This document shows, piece by piece, positions 51,992-61,551 of a stretch of DNA of 64,000 bases. Location: assembly GCF_001316265.1 (NCBI RefSeq), contig NZ_BBDN01000001.1, forward strand, positions 62,001-126,000, written 5' to 3'. This DNA comes from Vulcanisaeta sp. JCM 16159. GTDB lineage: Archaea > Thermoproteota > Thermoprotei > Thermoproteales > Thermocladiaceae. The first letter of the stretch is position 1, and each line of letters starts with the position of its first letter. The translations under genes were made by a program, and so were the position numbers. The notes below the pieces were generated by a model. It had not been told where the DNA came from, made no database searches, and saw nothing but the letters and a program-made list of their open reading frames with translations.

Positions 51992-53148
51992 ATGAGTACA
52001 CCACTGGTCAGTGAACTCATGGATAACGTAGTAGTTATTGCAAAGCCCAAGGACATTATTTCCAAGATAATTTCAGACATGAGGGATTATAAGGCTTGGG
52101 TTGTCCCAGTCATTAACGAGAACGGCAAATTAGTGGGCGTACTGAGCTACAGGGATTTGCTTGAGCGAAGGATCAGCTTAGATCAAAGGTTTCAAGCGCC
52201 ATGTCACCACCATACTCGATAAGCCAGGACTCAGACCTCGTTAAGGCAATGACTAAGATACTAACCCTAAGGGTTAGGGCGATACCCGTGATTGACTCAA
52301 ACATGAGCCTTGTCGGTATACTGACAAGAGAGAAGATAATGAGGTACCTACTTAATAATAAGATGCTACCCCGCATGTCTGTTTCATCAGTGATGTCTAA
52401 GCCGGCAATTACGATTGATGCCGACGAGGCTGTGGCAAGGGCCAAGTGGCTCATGATTAGGCATGGAATAACACGCCTACCAGTGCTTGATTCAGGGAAG
52501 CTTTACGGCATAGTTTCAATGCGAGACATAGTTGAGCGATTATACTATGCATCAATACCACGGCGTAGCAGAAGGGGCGACGTTGTTGGTACCGAGGACG
52601 ACGTACTCGCGGCCCCCGTGAAGGCGATAGCAACTACTCCGGTAATAACCGTTAATGAAGCCGATGATGTTTACACAACGGTCAATTTAATGCTTGATAA
52701 GGGCATTTCAGGAATGCCCGTGGTTTCAGGAGAGTCCGTGGTGGGCGTCGTATCGAGCTACGACGTGATAAGGGCCGTACTTAAACCCTACGAGGAGATA
52801 CCCGTTGAGGCGAAGCTCACCGAGATTGACGAGGACACTAAGCCACTAGTTGAGAAGGTTGTTTCAAATTACATCGCCAAGATCAATAGGATGACTAATG
52901 TCATCGACATGAAGATAAACATTAAGAAGTACGAGAGAGGAGGCGAGGAAAAGAGGAGTAAGTACTCAGTCCACATAATGCTCAAGGACAATGCAAACAC
53001 GTACACGGTCAACGAGGTTGATTGGGACCCAGTAAACGCCGTCAGGTACGCCTTTGAGACCTTGATCAAGAGAATCGAAAGGGAAATAAACAGAACAAGG
53101 GACATAAAGAGGAGAGGAAGGCTACGCGGAGGACCACCCAGCGAGTAA
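51992..53148 (+). CDS. Tandem CBS-domain protein with HPF-like C-terminal domain, one frameshift
   Basis: About 385 residues. Four CBS repeats: SELMDNVVVIAKPKD..., SAMSPPYSISQDSD..., SVSSVMSKPAITIDADE... and PVKAIATTPVITVNEADD.... A shift near 52190 lies between the first two. The last 100 residues (VIDMKINIKKYERGGEEKRSKYSVHIMLKDN..., basic tail) resemble the S30AE/HPF ribosome-binding fold. Such a protein could link adenine nucleotide levels to ribosome hibernation. Followed nine bases later by a C/D sRNA. Confidence 0.8.
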
Positions 53149-53156
53149 TTGATTAG

Positions 53157-53211
53157 CCCGTGATGAACGCACCCTTTAATGACCGGTGATTACTTCGCCA
53201 ACGACTGACAC
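53157..53211 (+). ncRNA. C/D box sRNA 3
   Basis: C box GTGATGA (53160-53166), 12-nt guide ACGCACCCTTTA, degenerate D' ATGA (53179-53182), spacer CCG, C' GTGATTA (53186-53192), 12-nt guide CTTCGCCAACGA, D box CTGA (53205-53208). The geometry equals the other three sRNAs. It begins about nine bases after the CBS gene stop, so it may be cut from the same transcript. Targets not identified. Confidence 0.78.
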
Positions 53212-53337
53212 AAAACAAAAGAATATCACTACATTTCACAAAACAAGCATGATAAACATCAAGACCTCATTACCTTAGTCCCTAACCCGTGCGCCAACAT
53301 CATGCGCTTCCAATAGGCTTTAAGCTTCGTTTCCTAT

Positions 53338-53820
53338 TTAGCCTGTGCATGCCTGTGTTGTTTGGTTCGTTGGTATGTACGTCGTTGCTGTGCATGTTAT
53401 TGTTCTCGTGCCAAGTGGCGTTTGGTATGTTGATTGCCAGGTGACTACGAAGCTTGTTGGTGGTGAGAGCATGAGCTGTGCGGCCTGGCTCAGTGATATG
53501 CCGCCTATCAACACAGTAACATTCACAGAATTTGGCTGCAGCTCAACCGGTAGGTACTCTGGCTGTAGTGTTATGGTTACGCCATCACTGAAAGCCACAG
53601 TGGCGCTAGAACTAACTAGACTCACTGGGTACGGGTTCGGATTCTCAAGCCAATACCTAACATAAATAACAACACTTGCTATGGAACTCTGGCTCGAAAT
53701 ACCCCAATCGCTCGAGACGACCTCTGGAGACTTAAAAGTCATGTATGGGTACAAAAACACGAGGACCAGAGCTACAACAATAATAACCACAACAATCAAA
53801 ACCAAAGTACGAAAATGCAT
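53338..53820 (-). CDS. Membrane-anchored LEA14/WHy-like extracellular protein
   Basis: 160 residues. One N-terminal TM anchor (LVLIVVVIIVVALVLVFLYPYM), then an Ig-like beta domain: YVRYWLENPNPYPVSLVSSSATVAF, with the NPNPYPV turn typical of LEA14/WHy domains. Ends with a Thr-rich strand and two Cys (TITCTATTY; TQACTG). Probably outside the cell. Function unknown; relatives are linked to desiccation or stress. Confidence 0.65.
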   Translation of the reverse strand: MHFRTLVLIVVVIIVVALVLVFLYPYMTFKSPEVVSSDWGISSQSSIASVVIYVRYWLENPNPYPVSLVSSSATVAFSDGVTITLQPEYLPVELQPNSVNVTVLIGGISLSQAAQLMLSPPTSFVVTWQSTYQTPLGTRTITCTATTYIPTNQTTQACTG

Positions 53821-53872
53821 ACAAAAAGAAAAACAAAGAGACCCATATTAAAGCATTGCAATGCCGCTACAC

Positions 53873-55055
53873 TTACGTATCAACGCCCTTAATTAACTCC
53901 ATAAGCTTGGCAACACCTGCCCCTCCTGGTCTTACGTCTTCTGCCGTGTCAATTCCGTTGTTACGTAGTTTCTCTCTCACGCTATTCGGCACGGTATAGC
54001 GTGTAACGAGTATTGCCCTTCTAGCATGAACTGCCTGATGTATGGTATGACTTGCTCGTCAATATCATTCTCCCAATTTCCATAGGGTAATGCCTTACAC
54101 TTAATCAATAAGTCAATCCCACTGCTTGACTTAATGAGGTCGGTGACGTTGTCAAACCTGCCCCTAACAACAATGTTGTCAGGCCTAACAGTCCTTCTAC
54201 CTGGTGGTCTAACAAACACTAACTTACCGTTTTCATGAACAATATTGGCATCCAGAAATACATGAATGGCCGGGTTTACCTGGAATTCTACCACATTGTA
54301 AATTCGCCATGTGGCGTGTCGAGCATTGCGAAGCTTGTTTCACCACCCTGCTCAAACCAAACAGTTACTGGTCTATTGGCAAATGATTCAATAGTCTCCC
54401 AACTCCTCCTTATCAACTCCCTCGTATTCAATGCCTCGGCGACCTTTGCGGCTACCCAATTCTCGTAGATTAGGGACATGGTTGTTTTTAACATCTCTAA
54501 CCCTACCGGCATCACTCGGTATGCTTAACTCCGTGAAGTAGTAAATCCTTGGGTCAGTGAAGAATTCATGTCCCCTAGAGGCATGACCCATGAAGCTCAA
54601 TTCGCCATTAATTGACTTCCAATAGTTCCTTGTCTCATTAGTCATTACAACGAACTCGCTAAATAACTCACTCAGTAAGTCCCTTAACTCGGGGTTTTGA
54701 ACTCTGAAGCTAACATTCTAACATTGCTCAGCCAATCATTTACCGCATCCTCGATGGTCTTACTCTCGCAACGTCCTACAGAGGACGTTGCATCGACGTA
54801 GTCACCGGGTGGGCATCTAATGACACTGCCATAACCACTTCTACTGAAGTGGAATATGTATATCCAGGGTGAGACGTTGCTCGGTACTTCATATACATAC
54901 TCATCATCACCACGCCTAACAAGCCTACCAACCTCAGAGACATGAACAAGCTCATTACCAATGAGGACGTAGGCATGCACAGAGCCACGGGTACCACCCC
55001 TCCTCAACTCACGAATAAGCATAAACCATTCACAGGAACTAGTAAGTGAATGCAA
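53873..55055 (-). CDS. Putative PD-(D/E)xK-type nuclease, four frameshifts
   Basis: Four frame changes (near 54705, 54490, 54292, 54000) join segments into about 390 residues. Order: RRGGTRGSVHAYVLIGNELVHV, LSNVRMLASEFRVQNPELRDLL, MTNETRNYWKSINGELSF, IYENWVAAKVAEALNTRELI, then VFLDANIVHENGKLVFVRPPG, RPDNIVVRGRF, and SSGIDLLIKCKALPYGNWEND. The RPDN...LLIKCKAL pattern looks like a PD-(D/E)xK core in which the usual Glu before x-Lys is Lys. The end is EKLRNNGIDTAEDVRPGG. The start is uncertain (ATG 55055 or 55022). Confidence 0.5.
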
Positions 55056-55120
55056 TTAAGTGTTCCTAAGTTATGAATTGACAAAGCAGACAATGAACTC
55101 GTATAAAGCTGGGTTAGGTG

Positions 55121-55176
55121 TGGTCAGTCGGTACGTGAATTCTTCATTGGTCTGTTCCGGGGGTTGTCATCACTTT
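55121..55176 (-). ncRNA. C/D box sRNA 4
   Basis: Minus strand: C box GTGATGA (55173-55167), 12-nt guide CAACCCCCGGAA, degenerate D' CAGA (55154-55151), spacer CCA, C' ATGAAGA (55147-55141), 13-nt guide ATTCACGTACCGA, D box CTGA (55127-55124). It lies in the non-coding gap between the nuclease-like gene and rpo11. Guide targets not found by eye. Confidence 0.75.
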
Positions 55177-55248
55177 GTTATTCGCTTAATGTATTATTTT
55201 TAAGCTAGAGCTAAAGCTTTTATTTTGCTACTATTCCACATTGTTTTC

Positions 55249-55563
55249 GTGATCAAGATAAACATTGTTAGGGCTGAGGATAACTACCTGGAGGCTGTGG
55301 TGCAGGGTGAGACGTATACGTTGTTCGCGCCGTTGATTGAGTACTTACTTAAGAGGCCTGATGTTGAGTATGCAATGTACGATGTTGATCACCCATTGAC
55401 TCAGAATGTTAGGTTTAGGATAAAGACCAAGGGGAAGCCACCGCTTGATGTTATTAAGGATGCCGTAAATGCGATATTGAAGGATATTGAGGAGTTGGAG
55501 AACGGTTTTTTTTACACTCGTCTTAAGTGGTTAATTTTTCCATCCCTGGTGATTGAGCCTTGA
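55249..55563 (+). CDS. rpo11: RNA polymerase subunit Rpo11 (L)
   Basis: IKINIVRAEDNYLEAVVQGE, TLFAPLIEYLLKRPDVEYAMYDVDHPLTQNVRFRIKTKG and the C-terminal helix are characteristic. Rpo11 pairs with Rpo3 in the polymerase platform. Starts with GTG 55249. The frame runs to 55563, adding about 15 residues after a run of eight T near 55506-55513; one more T would end the protein at about 55522 (ENGFFLHSS), near the family's usual length, so the stop is uncertain. Confidence 0.88.
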   Translation: MIKINIVRAEDNYLEAVVQGETYTLFAPLIEYLLKRPDVEYAMYDVDHPLTQNVRFRIKTKGKPPLDVIKDAVNAILKDIEELENGFFYTRLKWLIFPSLVIEP

Positions 55564-56141
55564 TTTATATATTTGGTAAATCACCACAATGGCTTGTTGA
55601 TGTGGTTAGGAAGTTGGGTGAAGAGGTTGTGGAGGTTGGTAATTGTGACGTGCCCCCACGTAGTGTCGTTATTTCGATAAGTGGTGCATGCAGAGCTAGG
55701 GGTTCCGTTGTTTTATCGTTGCTGCCCTATGGAAATTCCATACCAATTCAAAGGGGTACTGCGAGGGGTGTATTATTGTCGGTAGTGAACATGCTTAGGA
55801 AAATTCAGGGCGTGGGTACCATGGGTGATGCGTTGTCGCTGCTCGGCTTTGTTAGTGTTAATGTAATTGATGTGGTTGGTGTGGCTGAAATTGCGGTTAG
55901 TGACCGTGTGGTCCCTGGTTCTATTTATACCGTTGTTATGGCCAATAAGGACCAGGGGGAGTACGTTGTGGCGTTGGGTAGGGGTACTGCAAGGAATACG
56001 TTGCTTCTTGATTCACCAGTAACCTGGCTGTTGGATAATGGTGGTGATACGTATTTGGCCAGGGGTGATTTAATGCTCGAGCTCGTTGCCCTGTCCATGA
56101 TTTTTGGAATTAGCCTTAGGCGTTCGAACCCGCCTTATTAG
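55560..56141 (+). CDS. Hypothetical protein, 193 aa, downstream of rpo11
   Basis: Begins MIYIFGKSPQWLVDVVRKLG at a TTG that touches the rpo11 frame end. Alternating strands and helices (VVISISGACRARGSVVLSLLPYG) suggest an alpha/beta fold. No motif is recognised. Its 3' end overlaps a minus-strand membrane protein gene. Confidence 0.55.
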   Translation: MIYIFGKSPQWLVDVVRKLGEEVVEVGNCDVPPRSVVISISGACRARGSVVLSLLPYGNSIPIQRGTARGVLLSVVNMLRKIQGVGTMGDALSLLGFVSVNVIDVVGVAEIAVSDRVVPGSIYTVVMANKDQGEYVVALGRGTARNTLLLDSPVTWLLDNGGDTYLARGDLMLELVALSMIFGISLRRSNPPY

Positions 56142-56345
56142 GTTGATTGCGGAGAGTATTGTTGATGCGCCGTTTAGTACTAGGAATATGGTGTTCCAAT
56201 TTAGTGCTGAGTATACCGTTAATAGGGTGCTCCCTAGTAAGTACGGTATTGTTAACTTAAGTGGTGGTACATCACCTAGCGTGAGTGTCCAGCCTACTGC
56301 GATGAATACTAGTCCGAGTATGCCGATAATCATTGCTGTTAGCAT
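56070..56345 (-). CDS. Small three-helix membrane protein
   Basis: 91 residues with three hydrophobic helices (MIIGILGLVFIAVGWTLTL; LTIPYLLGSTLLTVYSAL; IFLVLNGASTILSAINLI) and a polar tail. The pattern recalls SemiSWEET-like bundles, but no diagnostic motif is present. CTTAAAAACC lies about 26 bases upstream of the ATG, supporting a leaderless gene. It overlaps the end of the preceding plus-strand gene by about 70 bases. Confidence 0.5.
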   Translation of the reverse strand: MLTAMIIGILGLVFIAVGWTLTLGDVPPLKLTIPYLLGSTLLTVYSALNWNTIFLVLNGASTILSAINLIRRVRTPKANSKNHGQGNELEH

Positions 56346-56446
56346 TCAGGTAGGTGCCTACCCGCGGTTTTTAAGGCATACATTACAGGGGTTTCTGATG
56401 GGTGGTAAAAAAATAAAATTCCTTGATTATTCTATAATTAGCAAAG

Positions 56447-57435
56447 ATGAAGGGATTATTGATAGCGATGCCCAGTGTTATTGATGAGGTTAAGAAGATC
56501 ATTGGCAATTATTCTTCCTTCACCGTCGTCACCGAGGTAGGTAGTGATGTCGATGGATATGATGTAGTGGGTGTTATTGGGACAGATAGGTTCATACTCA
56601 TGAACCTTCATAGGTTGAATTCGTGGGAGGGGCCTGTCCTTACCGTGGGCTTCGGATTAAGTTTTTTTTGAATTCCGTGGATATAACGAACCTAGATAAG
56701 GCATTGACCACAATAGTTGATGGTAATTACGATATTGAGGAGATACTGAGACTTTCCGTGAATATTAAGGGGAAGAAATTACCATATGCAATAAATGAGG
56801 TTGCGATATTCCCGTCAAGGAGTGCGATGACGCTTGAGTATAGCCTTTACGTGAATAATGAGTACCTATGGCATGATGTGGCTGATGGTCTAATAATATC
56901 GACGCCCACGGGCTCCACGGCGTACGCGATGTCGGCGGGAGGCCCATTAATACACTCGAGAGCCCAGGTCATCGAGATCGTGCCTGTAAATAGTACGAAT
57001 TTGGCTCGCGTACCCGTTATCGTGCCCAGTGATTCTGTGATCATGATTAGGGACCTAATCTCCAGGTCTAGGGTTGAAGCGATAATTGACGGTAGTATTA
57101 GGACATACGTGGGTAGCGAAGTCAGGATAATGTCTGGGAAACCACTCAAGCTTATTAGGATTGGTGAGATCTCGAGTGCGATTGGCCGTTATGAGAAGAA
57201 GATAAGTCTACTGGCTAACATGGACCTGCCTCCAAGTGCTAAGTTCATACTTAAGATCCTTGAGTACGAGGGTCAATTAACGCAGAAGGAGATTGTTGAG
57301 AAGACCATGCTTCCGAGCAGGACTGTTAGAAATGCATTGAGCATTTTAATTAGGAAGGGTTTGATCCAGAGGCAAGTAATTATTAGGGGTAATAAGGAGG
57401 TCATTGTTTATTCCCTTAAGTCAGCTGAGAGGTGA
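56447..57435 (+). CDS. NAD kinase-like protein fused to a winged-helix domain, one frameshift
   Basis: About 329 residues. The catalytic NAD kinase domain shows ADGLIISTPTGSTAYAMSAGGPLI and ARVPVIVPSDSVI. The usual GGDGT motif is IGTDRFIL here: the Asp is kept but two Gly and the Thr are replaced. An indel at a run of eight T near 56665 joins VGFGLSFF to LNSVDITNLDKAL. From about residue 255 a winged-helix HTH follows (LPPSAKFILKILEYEGQLTQKEIVEKTMLPSRTVRNAL). It may make NADP, sense NAD, or both. Confidence 0.82.
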
Positions 57436-57606
57436 GCCACGCTTCATTAATTCAATACTTGAGCACCTAATGTTCCTGACCTCGTCTTTACCTGTTGTAC
57501 TTACGGTTAGCAGTATCTTGATGTGGTTTTTCATATTTATGACTAATCTGGGCCACATAATTAATTGTCCATAGGTTATGTACTTTCTTAATTCATGCTT
57601 TATCAT
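57421..57606 (-). CDS. Small hypothetical protein, 61 aa
   Basis: MIKHELRKYITYGQLIMWPR... is basic and soluble. A CTTTTTAATG box about 28 bases upstream of the ATG supports transcription. Its last codons overlap the NAD kinase stop by 15 bases on the other strand. No family is recognised. Confidence 0.4.
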   Translation of the reverse strand: MIKHELRKYITYGQLIMWPRLVINMKNHIKILLTVSTTGKDEVRNIRCSSIELMKRGSPLS

Positions 57607-57733
57607 ACAATTAATTGTTGCTATGCCTCATTAAAAAGTAGTTTGTAAGGTGCATAATCTGCACAATTTCCACATGGCAATATTATCATTATGAACCATA
57701 AATTTAATAAATTCTATAAGGTATAGAATATTG

Positions 57734-58387
57734 ATGGCTATTAACGATGAATCGAATAAGGTGAGTAATGAGGGAATCATTGAGGAAGGTCAGGATTTCA
57801 TAAGGAGGATAATAGAACCCTCACCGGCAATTATTAGGGTTCATTGCTATAATTGTAATTTCGACAGTATAAAAATACCCAATGGTGTCGAGTTCAGGTT
57901 TAGGTTGTTGATGCCTTTCATGGCTGCCGTGATTAGGTATAGGCAATTCATTAAGGACTTATTAATGCTTGATTCTAAACCTGTAATAACGGCAATTTAC
58001 CAATCAAGAGTTAGGGAGAAAAAGACCGAGAGACCTGTCGTAGTGATTTACGGGGAGATAAACCCGATAAAAAGGATATGGAGGGTATTGAGCATCTATA
58101 ACCTGGTCCTCGATGATTATAAGGACTCCATAGTTAAGCAATTCAACATAATAACTAAGAAGGAGATTTGGCACTATCACCAGAGCGTCTCGCTTAATGG
58201 TAAGACACAGCACATAGGCATAGTCCTTGCAAACAAGGTACTTCTTAGGTACTTAACGAGGTTCGGTGAGGACGGTGCATCAGTGAAGATGGTATTACTT
58301 ACGCCCGATGGAATGCAGACAAGAAGGCTACATGTTGACTCAGAGGAGGAGATAACCGCTGAAGAAAAGTCAATGATTGGCGATTAA
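57734..58387 (+). CDS. Hypothetical protein, 217 aa
   Basis: From ATG 57734 (MAINDESNKVSNEGIIEEG). An alpha/beta protein with two Cys (HCYNCNFDS) and a run AVIRYRQFIKDLLMLDSKPVITAIYQSRVREKK that is strongly basic. It ends in an acidic tail. I do not recognise the family. AT-rich promoter sequence precedes it. Confidence 0.6.
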   Translation: MAINDESNKVSNEGIIEEGQDFIRRIIEPSPAIIRVHCYNCNFDSIKIPNGVEFRFRLLMPFMAAVIRYRQFIKDLLMLDSKPVITAIYQSRVREKKTERPVVVIYGEINPIKRIWRVLSIYNLVLDDYKDSIVKQFNIITKKEIWHYHQSVSLNGKTQHIGIVLANKVLLRYLTRFGEDGASVKMVLLTPDGMQTRRLHVDSEEEITAEEKSMIGD

Positions 58388-58515
58388 GTAATATTAGTAA
58401 AAATTAAACAATTACATTGAATAAACTTAGTATGATTTGACGGTTTGTTCACGTGCTCGAGGTCGAACATGTAGGCGAGTTCACTATCGAGAGATATTGC
58501 CAGTACCATTCCTGG
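58384..58515 (-). CDS. Possible small ORF, 43 aa, in the gap before acnA
   Basis: The gap 58388-58605 contains a minus-strand ORF MVLAISLDSELAYMFDLEH... that stops at the end of the neighbouring gene. TTATATTATC about 30 bases upstream of its ATG is the main support. It could equally be a remnant. A short hairpin (ACCATT-CCTGGT-AATGGT, about 58506-58523) overlaps its start. Confidence 0.3.
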   Translation of the reverse strand, partial: PGMVLAISLDSELAYMFDLEHVNKPSNHTKFIQCNCLIFTNIT

Positions 58516-58605
58516 TAATGGTTAGTGCGCCTTCGGGATAATATAATTCGCTAAATAGTACATTGAGAGCAAATAATTAAAAAAACCATAACTAATCATA
58601 ACCTC

Positions 58606-61336
58606 GTGGCCAAGAACCTGCCCAATTTATGGAATACTTTAAGCGTAATGGATGTGGGCGGCATCAAGGTTCGCTATTACTCATTAAGGGCGCTTGAAAG
58701 GGAGGGCTTTGACATTGCCAGGTTCCCATACACGATCAAGGTCTTCATAGAGAACCTGCTCAGGAATTACGACGGGCAAGCAATCACTGAGGAGGATATC
58801 GAGAATTTACTGCACTGGAACCCGAAGAGCCCAGGGACTAAGGAGGTCCCAATAAAGGTGGCGAGGGTCCTAATGCAGGACTACACGGGAGTACCCGCCC
58901 TAGTCGACTTGGCAGTGATGAGGGAGATAGTGGCTAAGTACGGTATCGACCCAAAGGTCATTAATCCACAGGTACCGACAGACCTAATAATCGACCACAG
59001 CGTACAGGCCGACTACTGGGGCAGGCCTGACGCTGTTAGATTGAACATTAAGCTTGAGGTTGAGAGGAACGCGGAGAGGTATGAGTTCCTTAAGTGGCTC
59101 AGAACGCCTTTAGGAACTTCAGGGTCTTCCCGCCGGGCACTGGTATAATACACCAGGTGCACCTTGAGCATATTGCGAGGGTTGTGATGACAGAGGACCT
59201 CGGGCCTAACGAGAGGCTTGCGTATTTCGACACCGTCGTTGGCATGGACTCCCACACCACGATGATTAATGGGCTTGGTGTTGTTGGTTGGGGCGTTGGT
59301 GGTGTTGAGGCCGAGGCTGCGCTCCTTGGTCAACCAATAGCGGTATTACCGCCGCAAGTCATTGGTGTTCACCTTTATGGTAAGCCGAGACCTGGCGTCA
59401 CGGCTACAGACATAGTGCTGTACGTAACTGAGACCCTTAGGAAGTATAACGTGGTTGATAAGTTCGTTGAGTTCTTCGGAGAGGGTGTTAAGGAATTGCC
59501 CGTCCCTGACAGGGCAACAATAGCCAACATGGCGCCTGAGTACGGCGCAACAACTGGGTTATTCCCAGTGGATGAGCAGACGCTGGCTTACCTAAGGCTT
59601 ACGGGTAGGGATGAGTGGTTAATATCGCTTGTTGAGAGGTATTTCATGGAACAGGGAGTCTTTGGCTCGCCGAAGGAGGGCGATGTTGAGTATAGCCAGG
59701 TGATTAATATTGACTTATCCGCCATAGAGCCGAGTCTCGCCGGTCCCTCGCTTCCGTGGCAGAGGAGGTCATTGAGCGACGTGCCTAAGAGCCTTGAACC
59801 GGTCATCGAGGATAGGAATAAGAAGAGGAACATAAGTGGTAGGAAGAAGGTCGTCATAGAGCTTGACGGTAAGAAGGTAGAGCTTGAGGATGGTTTTGTG
59901 GCCATTGCCGCAATAACAAGTTGCACTAACACGAGTAACCCATACCTATTAATGGCATCTGGTTTAGTTGCTAAGAAGGCTGTGGAGCTTGGTGTCTCAC
60001 CGCCTCCGTACGTTAAGACCGTGTTGGCGCCAGGTTCTAGGGTTGTTGAGGAGTACTTAAGGAGGTCAGGACTACTCCAGTACCTTGAGAAGATTGGCTT
60101 CTACATAACTGGCTTTGGCTGTATGGTCTGCATTGGCAATACAGGCCCATTGCCAGAGCCCGTTGTTAAGGCAATTAGGGAGAATGACTTGGTGGCGGCG
60201 GCCGTACTCTCCGGTAACAGGAACTTTGAGGGTAGGATACACCAGACGTCAGGGCTAATTACCTGGCCTCACCACCCATGGTCGTGGTTTACGCATTAGC
60301 GGGCACCATCAATAAGGACCTAACGAAGGAGCCTGTGGCGTATACCAGCGATGGCAAGCCCGTTTACCTGAAGGACCTATGGCCCAGTGATGACGAGGTT
60401 AGAAGTTACGTTGAGAGGTACGTAACACCTGACGAATTCACGGAGAAGTACACGAAAATAGGAGACCTAGTGCCTGATGAATGGAACACGTTGAAGGCGC
60501 CAAGTGGTGACCTGTATCAGTGGAATCCAAAGAATACGTACATAAGGAGACCACCGTTCTTTGATGACTTTGATCCAGATAGGCTTGTGGAGGTTAAGGA
60601 CATAGTTGGCGCCAGGGCATTACTGGTGCTTGGCGATAACATAACCACGGACCACATATCACCGGCAAGCTCAATACCCGCTGACTCACCCGCGGGTAAG
60701 TACTTAACATCGCTTGGCGTTAAACCAAGTGACTTCAACACCTTCGGTACTAGGAGGGGTAATTGGGAGGTTATGGTGAGGGGCGCATTCTGGAACAAGG
60801 GCGTTAGGAACAAGATGGGTGGTAAGGTCATTGAGGGTGGGTATACCATTCACTGGCCTGATGGTCAGTTAATGACCGTGTTTGACGCAGCCATGAGGTA
60901 CAAGGATGAACATGTACCATTAATAATACTGGCTGGGCAGACCTACGGTGCCGGTAGCTCGAGGGACTGGGCTGCGAAGGGTCCGAAGCTCCTGGGCATT
61001 AAGGCAGTTATTGCGAAGAGTTTCGAGAGGATACACAGGAGTAACCTGGTTGAGATGGGTATACTACCGCTACAGTTCATGGAGGGTGAGGACGCGGATA
61101 AGCTGGGTATAGCCGGTGATGAGACCTTCGACATAGTGGGGCTATCCCAGGGATTAAAGCCAAGGCAAACTGTTGAATTAGTCGTACATAAGCCCGATGG
61201 TAGGGTTATTAAGACGAAACTGCTCGTGAGGCTTGACACGCCGATGGAGGTTCAGTACTTCCTTAATGGAGGAATTCTGCAGTACGTGCTTAGGCAAATA
61301 ATTAAGAGGCATAGGCAGGAGGGCAAACAATCATAA
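58606..61336 (+). CDS. acnA: Aconitate hydratase (AcnA/IRP1 type), two frameshifts
   Basis: About 900 residues over three frames, joined near 59090 (KWAQNAFRNFRVFPPGTGIIHQ) and 60245 (PDVRANYLASPPMVVVYALAG). The [4Fe-4S] ligands are in ITSCTNTSNP and GFGCMVCIGNTGPL. Substrate motifs include YFDTVVGMDSHTTM, LGDNITTDHISPASSIP and AGQTYGAGSSRDWAAKG. It interconverts citrate and isocitrate in the TCA cycle. GTG 58606 lies about 27 bases after AATTAAAAAA. Confidence 0.93.
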
Positions 61337-61459
61337 TCGCTTAGCCGCTTCTCGGTAAATACTGTCTAAAAATTCGTAATCCTTAATTATACTAAAAGGC
61401 ATCAGCCTATTAATGATAATCCTCAGCTCATATACTTCATTGAAAAGCTTACTCCTCAC
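61331..61459 (-). CDS. Possible small ORF next to tandem palindromes
   Basis: A 42-codon reading frame, MRSKLFNEVYELRIIINRLM..., begins at GTG 61459 and ends at the aconitase stop. It is open for about nine codons upstream without a standard start. The predicted helices look protein-like, and an adjacent frame (ENEYVIERFRF-type) suggests that an indel may hide a longer gene. No family is recognised. Confidence 0.3.
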   Translation of the reverse strand: MRSKLFNEVYELRIIINRLMPFSIIKDYEFLDSIYREAAKRL

Positions 61460-61480
61460 TTTTAGGCCTTGAATTAAATA

Positions 61481-61515
61481 AGTTCCGCACTAGAACTTAG
61501 TTCCGCTCCGGAACT
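61481..61515. promoter_or_regulatory. Tandem pair of 17-bp palindromes, probable operator
   Basis: AGTTCCGCACTAGAACT (61481-61497) and AGTTCCGCTCCGGAACT (61499-61515) are two inverted repeats separated by one base. Half-sites AGTTC/GAACT match in both. They lie between divergent short ORFs, one beside TATTTAAT (minus) and the other beside CTATAAAC (plus). The 18-bp phase places two dimers on nearly the same helix region. A dimeric repressor binding site is the natural reading. Confidence 0.55.
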
Positions 61516-61551
61516 ATAAACCTAAAACGTTCTATAACGTACTCATTCTCG

